Part shown: positions 53,312-60,908 of the stretch, in pieces
Layout of the letters: each line of letters starts with the position of its first letter
How positions within the stretch are numbered: position 1 is the stretch's first letter
Assembly (NCBI GenBank): GCA_964559865.1
Contig: CAZLJD010000041.1
Span: 17,618 to 81,617 of the forward strand
DNA from: JAGHAJ01 sp964559865 [NCBI: uncultured Synergistota bacterium]
GTDB lineage: Bacteria > Synergistota > JAGHAJ01
Reading direction: 5' to 3'
Length of the DNA stretch: 64,000 nucleotides
Made by a program: the position numbers and the translations under genes
Notes under the pieces: generated by a model
What the model was told of the DNA's origin: nothing
What the model saw: only the letters and a program-made list of their open reading frames with translations
Database searches by the model: none

Positions 53312-54037
53312 TCATCCCCCTTCGCACTCATTCATCTTATCTCTTATCAGTTTTTCCACATAGTTTAAATGCTCCCTCATAGCATGCATAGCCCCATCGG
53401 GGTCATGCTCTTTTATAGCCTGAAGTATTCTCTTGTGCTGAACATTAAACTTCCTCATCGTACCCACATCCGAAACCAAAGCTGTCCGCGTATTCTTTAT
53501 GTGGAAATCCATTGCCTCAGATATAGCCATCATAACATCATAAAGCACCCTATTACCACTTGCCCTGGCAATGGCATAGTGAAAGTTTCTATCCGCTTTT
53601 ATGCAGGAATCATCATATCCCGCCCTTTCATCCATAACTCTCACATACTCTTCAAGGAGCTTTATATCCTCTGCAGTTGCCCGCTCCGACGCAAGCCTCG
53701 CACAGTCTACCTCTAAAACCCGCCTTAGCTCCACTAACTCTTCCACGATATTATCCTCCAGCATAAGTATCAAAGAAAGTGGGTGCAACAAGTTGTTCCC
53801 ATCTGCCTGTTTTATAAATGTACCTTCTCCGGGTCTGCTTTCGATGATACCCACCATCTCGAGGGCACTAAACGCTTCCCTTATAGAGGCCCGACTGACA
53901 TTCAGCTTTTGTTTTAACTCTCTTTCAGAAGGTAGCTTATCGCCCCTTTTAAGCTCACCTCGGTATATCATTTCTTCTATCTGCTTAACTATACGCATGT
54001 ACAGCCGGCGCTCTTCTATAGGTTGAAAATCTGCCAT
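53312..54037 (-). CDS. GntR/FadR-family transcriptional regulator
   Basis: 241-residue repressor type: N-terminal winged helix (GDKLPSERELKQKLNVSRASIREAFSALEMVGIIESRPGEGTFI spans about 30-75) and a C-terminal FCD domain (about 95-230) with metal residues in DRNFHYAIARASGNRVL and HKRILQAIKEHDPDGAMHAMREHL. The frame extends to 54073, but GGAGG sits 8 bases before the ATG at 54037, and a promoter lies further upstream, making the shorter protein right. First gene of the operon with the two amidohydrolases and the deacetylase-fold enzyme, so it probably controls them and itself. Confidence 0.9.
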   Translation of the reverse strand: MADFQPIEERRLYMRIVKQIEEMIYRGELKRGDKLPSERELKQKLNVSRASIREAFSALEMVGIIESRPGEGTFIKQADGNNLLHPLSLILMLEDNIVEELVELRRVLEVDCARLASERATAEDIKLLEEYVRVMDERAGYDDSCIKADRNFHYAIARASGNRVLYDVMMAISEAMDFHIKNTRTALVSDVGTMRKFNVQHKRILQAIKEHDPDGAMHAMREHLNYVEKLIRDKMNECEGG

Positions 54038-54076
54038 TACTCTATCCTCCACAACTTCCCAAGATATCCACAAAAC

Positions 54077-54105
54077 ATTCTACCATCACAGAAATGAAAG
54101 CTCAA
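54077..54105 (-). promoter_or_regulatory. Promoter of the FadR-amidohydrolase operon
   Basis: Minus strand -35 TTGAGC (54100-54105) and -10 TAGAAT (54077-54082), 17 bases apart. Initiation would fall near 54070, upstream of the ATG at 54037 but after the GTG-type starts at 54073, which supports the short form of the regulator. The interval 54106-54201 shows no gene or clear terminator. Confidence 0.55.
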
Positions 54106-54201
54106 TACTCAATAAGACAGAAATTCACCTTCTAAACCCTCTCCGCTCCCACTCCACTCAGGACTGTAATCCATTCAATCCAACATAGAGAACCACACGC
54201 A

Positions 54202-54891
54202 TTATAGGAGTATCCCTATCCTCCTTATCTTGGGAAGCTCAGGCTGAACCTTGGAATAAAAGACTGCACAAGTCGCAGGGCCCGCACTCTTACCAAGCCA
54301 GTGCTCCACCCTATCCGGTACAAACCTCAGACCACTATTCTCAGCTAATAGCTCAGCCTCCCGTAGCACACCCTTCGATCCCACAGGAATAACCTCACCA
54401 ACATCACTGAGCTTCAAAAGATTTACCAAGTCATCAAATTCCATAGCCTCATGGAGCCTCTGCAGATACTCCACCCCAACAAGGGGCGTACCAAGAAGAT
54501 AAACCCCATAACCGGGTGCAGCACCACCTACTCTTAAACTTCTTGCAAACCCTACGACACTCACGCCCATTCCAGTCTGCACAGTAGGAAAGTTCTTTTC
54601 CGTCGATACTACAATATCTACATCGGTAAATTTCTCTCCCAAAAACTTTTTAACCAAATCAATAGCAGAAGCTACATATCCCGAAGAGTTACAAAATGAA
54701 AGTCCCACACTTAACGGCCTTGCTCCTAAAGAGAGGTTTTCTACAAGCGCCACCTTCAAAGTAACGAGAGCAACAAAATTCATCTCTACCTTCAAGTTAT
54801 CATATTCAAGGCTACCCACCCCACCAACAGAATCACATGTGTGAACGATATAGCCATCACCAAATCTGACGATAGCAGCATCTCTATGCAT
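54202..54891 (-). CDS. cblS: PurM/ThiL-like kinase, probable alpha-ribazole kinase (CblS-like)
   Basis: PurM-fold protein of 230 residues. VHTCDSVGGVG (19-26 region) is the conserved ATP/Mg-binding D-S-x-G-x-x-G, with STEKNFPTVQTGMGVSVVG at about 96-114, the S-T-E-x-N-F-x-x-x-Q-(T/S)-x-x-G pattern of alpha-ribazole kinases that phosphorylate salvaged alpha-ribazole. No cobT is in the cluster, which fits lower-ligand salvage. The gene start is uncertain: TTG 54906, ATG 54900 and ATG 54891 are possible; ATG 54891 has the best spacing to GGGG. Overlaps cobD by 8 bases. Could instead be another PurM-like kinase, but the location argues for cobamide work. Confidence 0.72.
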   Translation of the reverse strand: MHRDAAIVRFGDGYIVHTCDSVGGVGSLEYDNLKVEMNFVALVTLKVALVENLSLGARPLSVGLSFCNSSGYVASAIDLVKKFLGEKFTDVDIVVSTEKNFPTVQTGMGVSVVGFARSLRVGGAAPGYGVYLLGTPLVGVEYLQRLHEAMEFDDLVNLLKLSDVGEVIPVGSKGVLREAELLAENSGLRFVPDRVEHWLGKSAGPATCAVFYSKVQPELPKIRRIGILL

Positions 54892-55873
54892 GCTTACCAT
54901 CCCCAAAATCCAATATACCCAACTCCCTTAGAGCAGAGAAAAGCCTATCATTTTCCTCCTTCTTCCTCACCGAAACCCTTATCATGTTCGGCAGTCCAAA
55001 AGAGCTACAATCTCTCACATGCACACCAAGACTGTCAAGCTTCTTTTGAATTTTAGTAGCATTTTCAACTCGGATAACACCAAAGTTTGCATCTGTCTTC
55101 ATACCAAGGTCAACAAATCTCTTTCTCTCTTTCCACACCAACGGTAAGCTCCTTTTAAGAAAAGTACCGTCATCTCTTAAAAGGTATCTTAAGAACAAAA
55201 AGCCACATGCTCCTATCCCCCAGGGTGCCCTATACCTTTTAAAAAGCTCATACTTCTCAGTCTTTACGTATCCTACCCTTATGCCAGGTATCCCATAGGA
55301 CTTGGTAAAACTCCTCACTTTTATGGTTCTCGGAGTACCTATATCCTTATAACCCCTAACAAAATCCCTAAATGCCTCATCGACTATAACAGTGACTCCC
55401 ATACTTTCAAGCTTCCTGATCCATTCTCCAGACTCCTCAGGAACAACCCTACCAGTCGGATTGTTTGGATTGGAGAAGATAATAACCACCCTCTTTCTCA
55501 ACTTAGCAAGCCTTTCTGCCACCCAAAATGCGTCCTCAAAAGACGCAAGTGTCCACACCCTATGCACATTAGCAGAGCAAAACGATGCTACTCTTTCAAA
55601 CTCCCCGTAAGAGGGTAGCGGTATCACAACATCTGCATCCTTCATAATGGTAAAACCTATTATTTGAAATGCCTCTGTTGCACCAGCTACTATAGCCACA
55701 TCTTCACCAAAGCGCAATCTAAACTCATCCTCTACCCACTTTACATGGTTGTACTTCACCGCCCTCCTTCTACACTCATCAAATAGATTATCCTTCCAGT
55801 CAGGCGTATAGGGATTAACAGATATGGAAAAATCTATAAGCCAATCTGCATCTATCCCACCGTGAAACTCCAC
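54884..55873 (-). CDS. cobD: Threonine-phosphate decarboxylase (CobD-like) / histidinol-phosphate-type aminotransferase
   Basis: PLP enzyme that makes (R)-1-amino-2-propanol phosphate from threonine phosphate for cobamide side-chain attachment. The N-terminus MEFHGGIDADWLIDFSISVNPYTP shows H-G-G...D-F-S-x-(N/S)-x-N-P, the CobD mark. Then GATEAFQII, FSNPNNPTG (135-141), IVDEAFRDF and the PLP lysine in SFTKSYGIPGIRVGY (Lys191). 329 residues, a little short of the usual 350-360. GTG start behind GGGGGTG. Between cbiB and cblS-like, as expected for a nucleotide-loop operon. Confidence 0.88.
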   Translation of the reverse strand: MEFHGGIDADWLIDFSISVNPYTPDWKDNLFDECRRRAVKYNHVKWVEDEFRLRFGEDVAIVAGATEAFQIIGFTIMKDADVVIPLPSYGEFERVASFCSANVHRVWTLASFEDAFWVAERLAKLRKRVVIIFSNPNNPTGRVVPEESGEWIRKLESMGVTVIVDEAFRDFVRGYKDIGTPRTIKVRSFTKSYGIPGIRVGYVKTEKYELFKRYRAPWGIGACGFLFLRYLLRDDGTFLKRSLPLVWKERKRFVDLGMKTDANFGVIRVENATKIQKKLDSLGVHVRDCSSFGLPNMIRVSVRKKEENDRLFSALRELGILDFGDGKHA

Positions 55874-56745
55874 TGCATCACCCCCACAATCAAACAGAAG
55901 AACCCAACTATTATAATTACCGAAAAGACATACAGCTTAAGCCCCCTCTCTATGTCAGCGACCGTTGGTTCTCTTCCATCAAACCTGTACGCTCCCTCTT
56001 TTTCAAACCACACCCCCAACACCCCGCTAAATGCACTCATCGGATAGGCTGCATTAACCTTCACACGGGCATATCTTTTCATGGAAGAAAACGCCTTTGA
56101 AGGTGAAAAGAGGGAAAACACAACAGCTGTTAACCTCGATGGTACGAAGTTCAGAAAGTCGTCAAACCTCGCAGAAGGTTTACCAAACCACTCATACCTC
56201 TCATTTCTGTAGCCAATCATTGCATCGAGAGTATTAACTACCCTGTACACAACTGCCCCCGGTAATCCAAAAAGCATGTAGAAAAAAAGCGGAGCTGTTA
56301 TTGAATCAGATACATTCTCAGACAAACTCTCAATAGCAGCAGATACAAGGTGGGGGATATCCAACCTTGAGACATCTCTACTAACAATGCAGGAAACAGC
56401 GCCTCGAAGTACTTCTATATCATCAGTGGCGCAGTTAGAGACATGAACATAAAGAGACCTTATAGAAAAAGTGGACTTTAACATGTACACTTGCAACATA
56501 AAACCCCAGATGCCATCTAACTTGGACAAAACTATAGCCAAATACCCCCACAGAATTACATCAACCCCAAGAAGGAAAACGCCGAGAGAAAACCTAACCA
56601 TTCGGCTATCAGAACCCATATCGAAGAGTTTAGAAATCCTCCCCATCCACACAACGGGGTGAAAAAGCTCCGGCCATTCACCAAAAACGAGATCTATCCC
56701 TACTGCAGTAAGCAACACAAAAAGGCTCGCTTCCCAGAGTATCAA
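55852..56745 (-). CDS. cbiB: Adenosylcobinamide-phosphate synthase CbiB/CobD(Pd)
   Basis: Membrane enzyme joining aminopropanol phosphate to adenosylcobyric acid. Five or so hydrophobic segments, with IDLVFGEWPELFHPVVWMGR near the start, SIRSLYVHV, LSENVSDSITAPLFFYMLFGLPGAVVYRVVNTLDAMIGYRNERYEWFGKPSARFDD (by position about 135-190), all CbiB motifs. 297 residues. TTG start whose TGA overlaps the cobS stop, with ribosome site in GGGGGGTGG. Confidence 0.93.
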   Translation of the reverse strand: MILWEASLFVLLTAVGIDLVFGEWPELFHPVVWMGRISKLFDMGSDSRMVRFSLGVFLLGVDVILWGYLAIVLSKLDGIWGFMLQVYMLKSTFSIRSLYVHVSNCATDDIEVLRGAVSCIVSRDVSRLDIPHLVSAAIESLSENVSDSITAPLFFYMLFGLPGAVVYRVVNTLDAMIGYRNERYEWFGKPSARFDDFLNFVPSRLTAVVFSLFSPSKAFSSMKRYARVKVNAAYPMSAFSGVLGVWFEKEGAYRFDGREPTVADIERGLKLYVFSVIIIVGFFCLIVGVMQWSFTVG

Positions 56746-57449
56746 CTTCCACCCCCCACCACAAATGCAGAAACAAGAATAGCCAGTTGAACAACCATAT
56801 TCAACGCACCCAACACATCACCAGTATAGCCCCCAATCTGCCAATTAGAGAGTTTGGCACCAAGATACCCGACCGCCAGGGAAAGGACAAGAGAAGACAA
56901 ATAAAGTTTGAAATCCAGCAAAAGCACAAATGTTGATAACAGAGCGTAAACCGTATTAACCTTACTATATGGATAAAGCATCCTACCCAACCCCGATTCC
57001 TTAGCAGGCACCGAAAAAGACAGCAAAAAACACATAGAAACCCTGCCAAAAACAGCAGAGTAGAAAACCGCATAGGGTTGCACATGGGAAAAGGCATAGA
57101 CATATGCCATAACAAACAAAACTCCAAACAGAAGTGCTGATGGACCCACATTACCCAGAGACATTATCTGCAGCTTCTCAGAAGGTTTTCTTTGGCTGAG
57201 GAAACCATCCAGTGTATCTAAAAGACCATCAAAGTGGAACATGTCGAACAACCAAAAACCCACAGCAACTACAAGCAGTTGTCCTAACATTGAGGGAAAA
57301 AGCAACTTCATCAAAAAGTAAAACAACCCCACAACATACCCAACCAATCCAAAGTATGCAGGGATCCTTTTCAAATCCCCCCTTCCACTACTCGGCACCC
57401 TGCTCAAAAGAGAGAGAGTAAGCAAAAATTCACCCATGAGGCCGTACAT
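56742..57449 (-). CDS. cobS: Adenosylcobinamide-GDP ribazoletransferase CobS
   Basis: Cobalamin (5'-phosphate) synthase, joining GDP-cobinamide with alpha-ribazole phosphate. About six membrane helices; HFDGLLDTLDGFLSQ holds the Mg-binding D-G-x-x-D-x-x-D-(G) motif and GYTGDVLGALNM the late conserved motif. 235 residues. AAAGGTG at 7 bases precedes the ATG at 57449, which overlaps the cbiR-like gene by 20 bases. Directly linked to cobU. Confidence 0.94.
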   Translation of the reverse strand: MYGLMGEFLLTLSLLSRVPSSGRGDLKRIPAYFGLVGYVVGLFYFLMKLLFPSMLGQLLVVAVGFWLFDMFHFDGLLDTLDGFLSQRKPSEKLQIMSLGNVGPSALLFGVLFVMAYVYAFSHVQPYAVFYSAVFGRVSMCFLLSFSVPAKESGLGRMLYPYSKVNTVYALLSTFVLLLDFKLYLSSLVLSLAVGYLGAKLSNWQIGGYTGDVLGALNMVVQLAILVSAFVVGGGS

Positions 57450-58023
57450 TTTGCCACACCTTTATAGAGTGCAAGAGATCATCAAGATCAAAGACCTCAA
57501 AGTTAACAAGTGTGTCACCCCTCACAAACCTCGATGCAATAATAGCCGTTTCCTCATCAAGTCTCATATGATCCCGGCCCTCTTTCACACCCATAAGGTG
57601 AACCTCCACAATGTTATCTATTAGCTCATCCGGAAACCTCTCGCCAAGAATATGATGTCCTACATCAAACACCATCCTACTATGAACATCTATTCTTCCC
57701 ATAAGGTTCTCAACAGAGATCCTGTCATTCCACTGAACATACCGCCACCCCTCCAAGGGGTGAAGAACATAGTTCAAAACAGGAAACCCAACCTCCTCAA
57801 AAAAGTCAAACGCCTCCTTGGCATCAGAAACATTATTCGTGGGAAGATGAACCGTGTAAGCGAGGTCAAGCCTCAAAAGTTTCTCACTCTCCACCAACAG
57901 GAGATTCCTGACCTCATCACTCCAGTCATAAACGAGCAGCTCAACAAAATCAACAATTTCTTCCAAAAGCTTTGCATTATCAAAGTATGTTCCAGGGACA
58001 ACCCAAGATGTAGAACCAATCAT
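57430..58023 (-). CDS. TIM-barrel metalloenzyme, probable cobamide-remodelling phosphodiesterase CbiR-like
   Basis: 197-residue AP-endonuclease-2/xylose-isomerase-like TIM barrel. Likely metal residues in barrel order: TVHLP (His59), VLHPLE (His88), SVENL (Glu105), FDVGHH (Asp120, His123), EVHLMG (His142), DHM (His152), and NFEVF (Glu176). That set matches the AP endonuclease 2 fold. Position between cobU (4-base overlap) and cobS (20-base overlap) makes a cobamide role likely. CbiR of Akkermansia is a fold-mate that cleaves the cobamide nucleotide loop; whether this protein does the same is inference. It is shorter than typical CbiR, so a reduced relative is possible. Confidence 0.68.
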   Translation of the reverse strand: MIGSTSWVVPGTYFDNAKLLEEIVDFVELLVYDWSDEVRNLLLVESEKLLRLDLAYTVHLPTNNVSDAKEAFDFFEEVGFPVLNYVLHPLEGWRYVQWNDRISVENLMGRIDVHSRMVFDVGHHILGERFPDELIDNIVEVHLMGVKEGRDHMRLDEETAIIASRFVRGDTLVNFEVFDLDDLLHSIKVWQNVRPHG

Positions 58024-58508
58024 TTTATCCTCATCGGTATGCCAGATACCACAAAAAACACCTCATCTGCAATATCAGCCAACCTCATATTTATCCTACC
58101 CAACTCTTCCACATACCGCCTCGTCTCCACATCAGCAGGCACTACTCCCATACCCACTTCATTTGTAACAATTATTTCATTTCCATTAAGCGAAGACAAA
58201 AACCTGTCAACAGCTTCTTCCACATTCACTTTCTTATACATAAGATTGGCTAACCAGGTAGTCACACATTCAAAGACACACACATCATAAGTAGCCGTTT
58301 TCTTTAAGGCAGTCGCAACATCTAATGGCTCCTCAAACGTATCGAATCTCCCTGCTCTCTCTTTTTTGTGGGAGACTATCCTTCTCTGCATATCTTCGTC
58401 TATGGGTTCTGCAGTAGCTATAAAAGCCCTCCTATTACCTCTACTCAACGCCAATCGCAAAGCAAAAGAACTCTTACCCGAACGCTCCCCACCAGTTACA
58501 AGTATCAT
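58020..58508 (-). CDS. cobU: Bifunctional adenosylcobinamide kinase / cobinamide-phosphate guanylyltransferase CobU
   Basis: Activates adenosylcobinamide (phosphate) to GDP-cobinamide. Walker A VTGGERSGKSSFA is at about 4-16; HKKERAGRFDTFEEP contains the guanylylated-His region (about 46); VCVFECVTTWLANLMYKK and IIVTNEVGMGVVPADVETRRYVEELGRINMRLA are family motifs by position. GTG at 58517 overlaps the ribosome site AGAGGTG; ATG at 58508 is 6 bases away and begins MILVTGG (162 residues). First gene of the cobamide operon. Confidence 0.94.
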   Translation of the reverse strand: MILVTGGERSGKSSFALRLALSRGNRRAFIATAEPIDEDMQRRIVSHKKERAGRFDTFEEPLDVATALKKTATYDVCVFECVTTWLANLMYKKVNVEEAVDRFLSSLNGNEIIVTNEVGMGVVPADVETRRYVEELGRINMRLADIADEVFFVVSGIPMRIK

Positions 58509-58540
58509 AAAAGTCACCTCTAACTAAGCTGCTACAAGAG

Positions 58541-58568
58541 ATTTTAACATTCAAGAGGAATAATTCAA
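58541..58568 (-). promoter_or_regulatory. Promoter of the cobU operon
   Basis: Minus strand -35 TTGAAT (58563-58568) and -10 TAAAAT (58541-58546), 16 bases apart, with an extended TGT before the -10. The leader to cobU is only about 25 bases, too short for a cobalamin riboswitch. This region faces the promoter of the iron-sulfur operon. Confidence 0.5.
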
Positions 58569-58577
58569 AGTAGGATA

Positions 58578-58606
58578 TTGACATATCGCCCACCACAGTT
58601 TATAAT
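58578..58606 (+). promoter_or_regulatory. Consensus promoter of the iron-sulfur assembly operon
   Basis: TTGACA (58578-58583) and TATAAT (58601-58606) with 17 bases between them, a full consensus match. Transcription should start near 58613. This is the strongest promoter-like sequence in the window. Confidence 0.8.
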
Positions 58607-58613
58607 GGTTACC

Positions 58614-58625
58614 AGTTAGGTCACT
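58614..58625. promoter_or_regulatory. Dyad at the transcription start, candidate Rrf2 operator
   Basis: AGTTAGGTCACT is partly self-complementary (AGT...ACT, 8 of 12 positions) and lies right at the predicted start of the ISC operon transcript. An Rrf2 regulator is encoded inside the operon, so autoregulation is plausible. The match to known IscR sites is weak. Confidence 0.3.
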
Positions 58626-58645
58626 ATTAAAAGAGGTGGTAAAAA

Positions 58646-59821
58646 TTGATAGGAGAAAGAATATACTTGGATCACTACAGGACTACGCCTATGCATGAAG
58701 AAGTATATCAAAAGATGCAACCTTATTTCAAGGAGAGATTCTGGTTACCTGCACCGTTCATATCTACAGGAACAGAAATAGGAGAGCTAATAGAAGGAGC
58801 AAAAGAAGAGATACTAAGGATATTCAATCTGAAAAGGGGAGATGTGCTGTTTACCCCAAGTGGTACTTACGCCAACAATATGGTCATTCAGGGAGTTTTA
58901 AGGGATGCAGACCTGAAGTCCACAAGGATAATAGCATCAGAAGTTTGCCACATTTCTATACTCAACACATACTCCTACTTCAGAAAAAAAGGTGCAGACG
59001 TGGTGTTCCTAAAAGTGAATAGTGAAGGATATATAGACTTAGACGACTTAAAAAGACATCTCACTCCAGAGACAAAACTTGTGTCACTCACCCATGTAAA
59101 CCACACTATTGGAACAATCCAACCTGTAGAGGAGATCATTAAAATGATAAAGGAGGTTAACGAAGAGATAACTGTCCTGCTGGACAGTGCTATTGCAATA
59201 AACTCCATAAAGATAAACCTTTCAGAGACAAACGCTGATTTTCTGACTCTAAGTGGCCATAAAATATATGGACCCAAAGGTATAGGCATAGTAGTGCTCA
59301 AGGACACAAAGAAACTAAAACCCATCGTCTTCGGAAACATAGACACATCCCCTTATACACCCGGAGCTGACAATATTCCGGGAATAGTCGGAATAACAGA
59401 AGCAATCAAGATAGCCACAGCAAGGCGAGATACATACGTTAAACACACATCTGAATTGCAGGCACACCTCGTAAAGAGGATAGAAGAGGAAATACCAGAC
59501 ATTATGCTAAACGGACCCAAAGTAGGAGAAAGAGCCGTTGACAATATAAATTATTCCATAAGGTACATAGAGGGAGAATCTGTAACGCTATTTCTGGACT
59601 TTGAGAACATTGTGGTGGCAACTGGCTCGGCATGTGCATCAAGCGATCTAAAGGTAAACTATGTCTTAAGTGCAATTGGCAGAGAGCACGAACTTGCACA
59701 CGGCTCTCTAAGAATCACATTAGGTTGGGACAACAGCAAAGAAGAGATAGACAGGTTCATAGAAACACTAAAACCTATAGTAGAAAGATTAAGGAGTCAA
59801 AGTACCCTTACAAAACAATAG
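58646..59821 (+). CDS. NifS-like cysteine desulfurase family protein (first copy, atypical)
   Basis: PLP enzyme of class V aminotransferase fold, 391 residues, TTG start behind AGAGGTGGT. PLP lysine is Lys206 (LTLSGHKIYGPKGIG); the mobile-loop cysteine is Cys330 (VATGSACASSD). Unusual: the conserved Asp-Ala-x-Gln reads DSAI (Asp180, Ile183), the stacking His region is EVCHIS (His102), and the phosphate-binding GGTESDN reads SGTYANN. So it could be a cysteine desulfurase with altered active site or a related lyase. It is the first gene of the ISC operon and precedes its scaffold. Confidence 0.85.
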   Translation: MIGERIYLDHYRTTPMHEEVYQKMQPYFKERFWLPAPFISTGTEIGELIEGAKEEILRIFNLKRGDVLFTPSGTYANNMVIQGVLRDADLKSTRIIASEVCHISILNTYSYFRKKGADVVFLKVNSEGYIDLDDLKRHLTPETKLVSLTHVNHTIGTIQPVEEIIKMIKEVNEEITVLLDSAIAINSIKINLSETNADFLTLSGHKIYGPKGIGIVVLKDTKKLKPIVFGNIDTSPYTPGADNIPGIVGITEAIKIATARRDTYVKHTSELQAHLVKRIEEEIPDIMLNGPKVGERAVDNINYSIRYIEGESVTLFLDFENIVVATGSACASSDLKVNYVLSAIGREHELAHGSLRITLGWDNSKEEIDRFIETLKPIVERLRSQSTLTKQ

Positions 59822-59836
59822 GAGGTGTAATAAAAT

Positions 59837-60472
59837 ATGGCAATAGTGAAATACACAGAGAAAGTAATAGAACACTTCAAAAATCCGAGAAATGTTGGAG
59901 AGATAGAAAACCCCGATGGTGCTGCCACGGTGGGGAGTCCAGCATGCGGAGATCAGGTATCCGTATTTTTGAAGGTAAACAACGGGAAAATAGAGGACAT
60001 AAAGTTCTTGTCATACGGCTGTGCATCCAACATCGCAACGGGCTCAATAGTAACCGAAATGGCAAAGGGAAAAAGTATAGAAGAGGCAAAGAAACTAACA
60101 TGGAAACAGGCGATGGAAGAACTTGGAGGTTTGCCACCTATAAAGTTCCACTGTTCAGTTTTAGCAGTAGACGGATTAAGGGCAGCCATAAAAGATTACG
60201 AAGAAAGAAAACTTGGTAAAAGGCACGAAGAAACCGTAGACGAAGGTTACATACTTCAGCAGCTAAAAGAGATAATCTATCCCAAGACTGGTGATAACAT
60301 AGTGGACGCGCAACTGATAAAGTACATGAAATTCGAAGATGGAAAGTTAACATTAGAGATGGCATTCGACGAAACAGATGAATTCAAACAGAACGTGGTC
60401 GAAGAGATTAAAGAACACATGTCAGAGATAAAAGAGATAAAAGAACTGGACATAAAGGTAATGGAATACTAA
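59837..60472 (+). CDS. IscU/NifU-type scaffold fused to a DUF59/MIP18-like domain
   Basis: The N-terminal part, about 1-125, is a U-type iron-sulfur scaffold: VGSPACGDQV (Cys37, Asp39), LSYGCASNIA (Cys62) and IKFHCSVLA (His105, Cys106), all ligands present. The C-terminal part, about 138-211, reads LQQLKEIIYPKTGDNIVDAQLIKYMKFEDGKLTLEMAF, the pattern of a DUF59 (SufT/MIP18/Mrp N-terminal) domain, without its usual cysteine. 211 residues total, clearly longer than IscU. ATG behind AGGAGGTG. Fusing scaffold and a possible target-binding domain suggests direct cluster delivery; that is inference. Confidence 0.85.
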   Translation: MAIVKYTEKVIEHFKNPRNVGEIENPDGAATVGSPACGDQVSVFLKVNNGKIEDIKFLSYGCASNIATGSIVTEMAKGKSIEEAKKLTWKQAMEELGGLPPIKFHCSVLAVDGLRAAIKDYEERKLGKRHEETVDEGYILQQLKEIIYPKTGDNIVDAQLIKYMKFEDGKLTLEMAFDETDEFKQNVVEEIKEHMSEIKEIKELDIKVMEY

Positions 60473-60473
60473 C

Positions 60474-60908
60474 ATGTTCTTCTCAAGGACCACGAAGTAT
60501 GCCATAAGATCCTTAGTATACATAACAGTGAAAGGAAAGACCGTTTCTCTACAAGAGCTCTCAAGGGAACTTGAAATTCCATTTGATTACCTCAAAAAGG
60601 TGTTAATAAAGTTACAAAAGGCAGGCATATTGAGGAGCATAAGAGGAAAAGCAGGAGGGTATTATCTCGCAAAAACTCCGAACACCATAACTGTTGCAGA
60701 CATAGTAAATGTATTCGAGAGCGTCGGATTTGAGGAGTGTGCTTTCTCCTATTGCGAGGAAAAATGTATGGCATACAAAGGCATGATGTTGTTGGAAAAA
60801 AAGCTTATGGAAGCCCTAAACAGCATCACCTTGTCTGACTTCCAAAAGAAGGGGGGAAATACAAATGAAAGTATATCTGGATCACGCAGCAACAACGCCA
60901 GTTCTTAA
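60474..60908 (+). CDS. Rrf2-family iron-sulfur responsive regulator
   Basis: 144-residue winged-helix regulator. FFSRTTKYAIRSLVYI and SIRGKAGGYYLAKTPNTITVADIVNVFE are the Rrf2 patterns, and Cys89, Cys94 and Cys98 (EECAFSYCEEKC) correspond to the cluster-binding cysteines of IscR. It likely holds an Fe-S cluster and controls this operon. The ribosome site is weak and it starts one base after the scaffold stop. The last 44 bases overlap the next desulfurase gene, so the tail beyond residue 130 is probably not conserved. Confidence 0.92.
   Translation: MFFSRTTKYAIRSLVYITVKGKTVSLQELSRELEIPFDYLKKVLIKLQKAGILRSIRGKAGGYYLAKTPNTITVADIVNVFESVGFEECAFSYCEEKCMAYKGMMLLEKKLMEALNSITLSDFQKKGGNTNESISGSRSNNASS

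Noticed and set aside
58509-58645. Cobalamin riboswitch upstream of cobU
   Set aside because: The leader to cobU is about 25 bases and no B12-box-like conserved core is seen; the region is filled by two opposing promoters.
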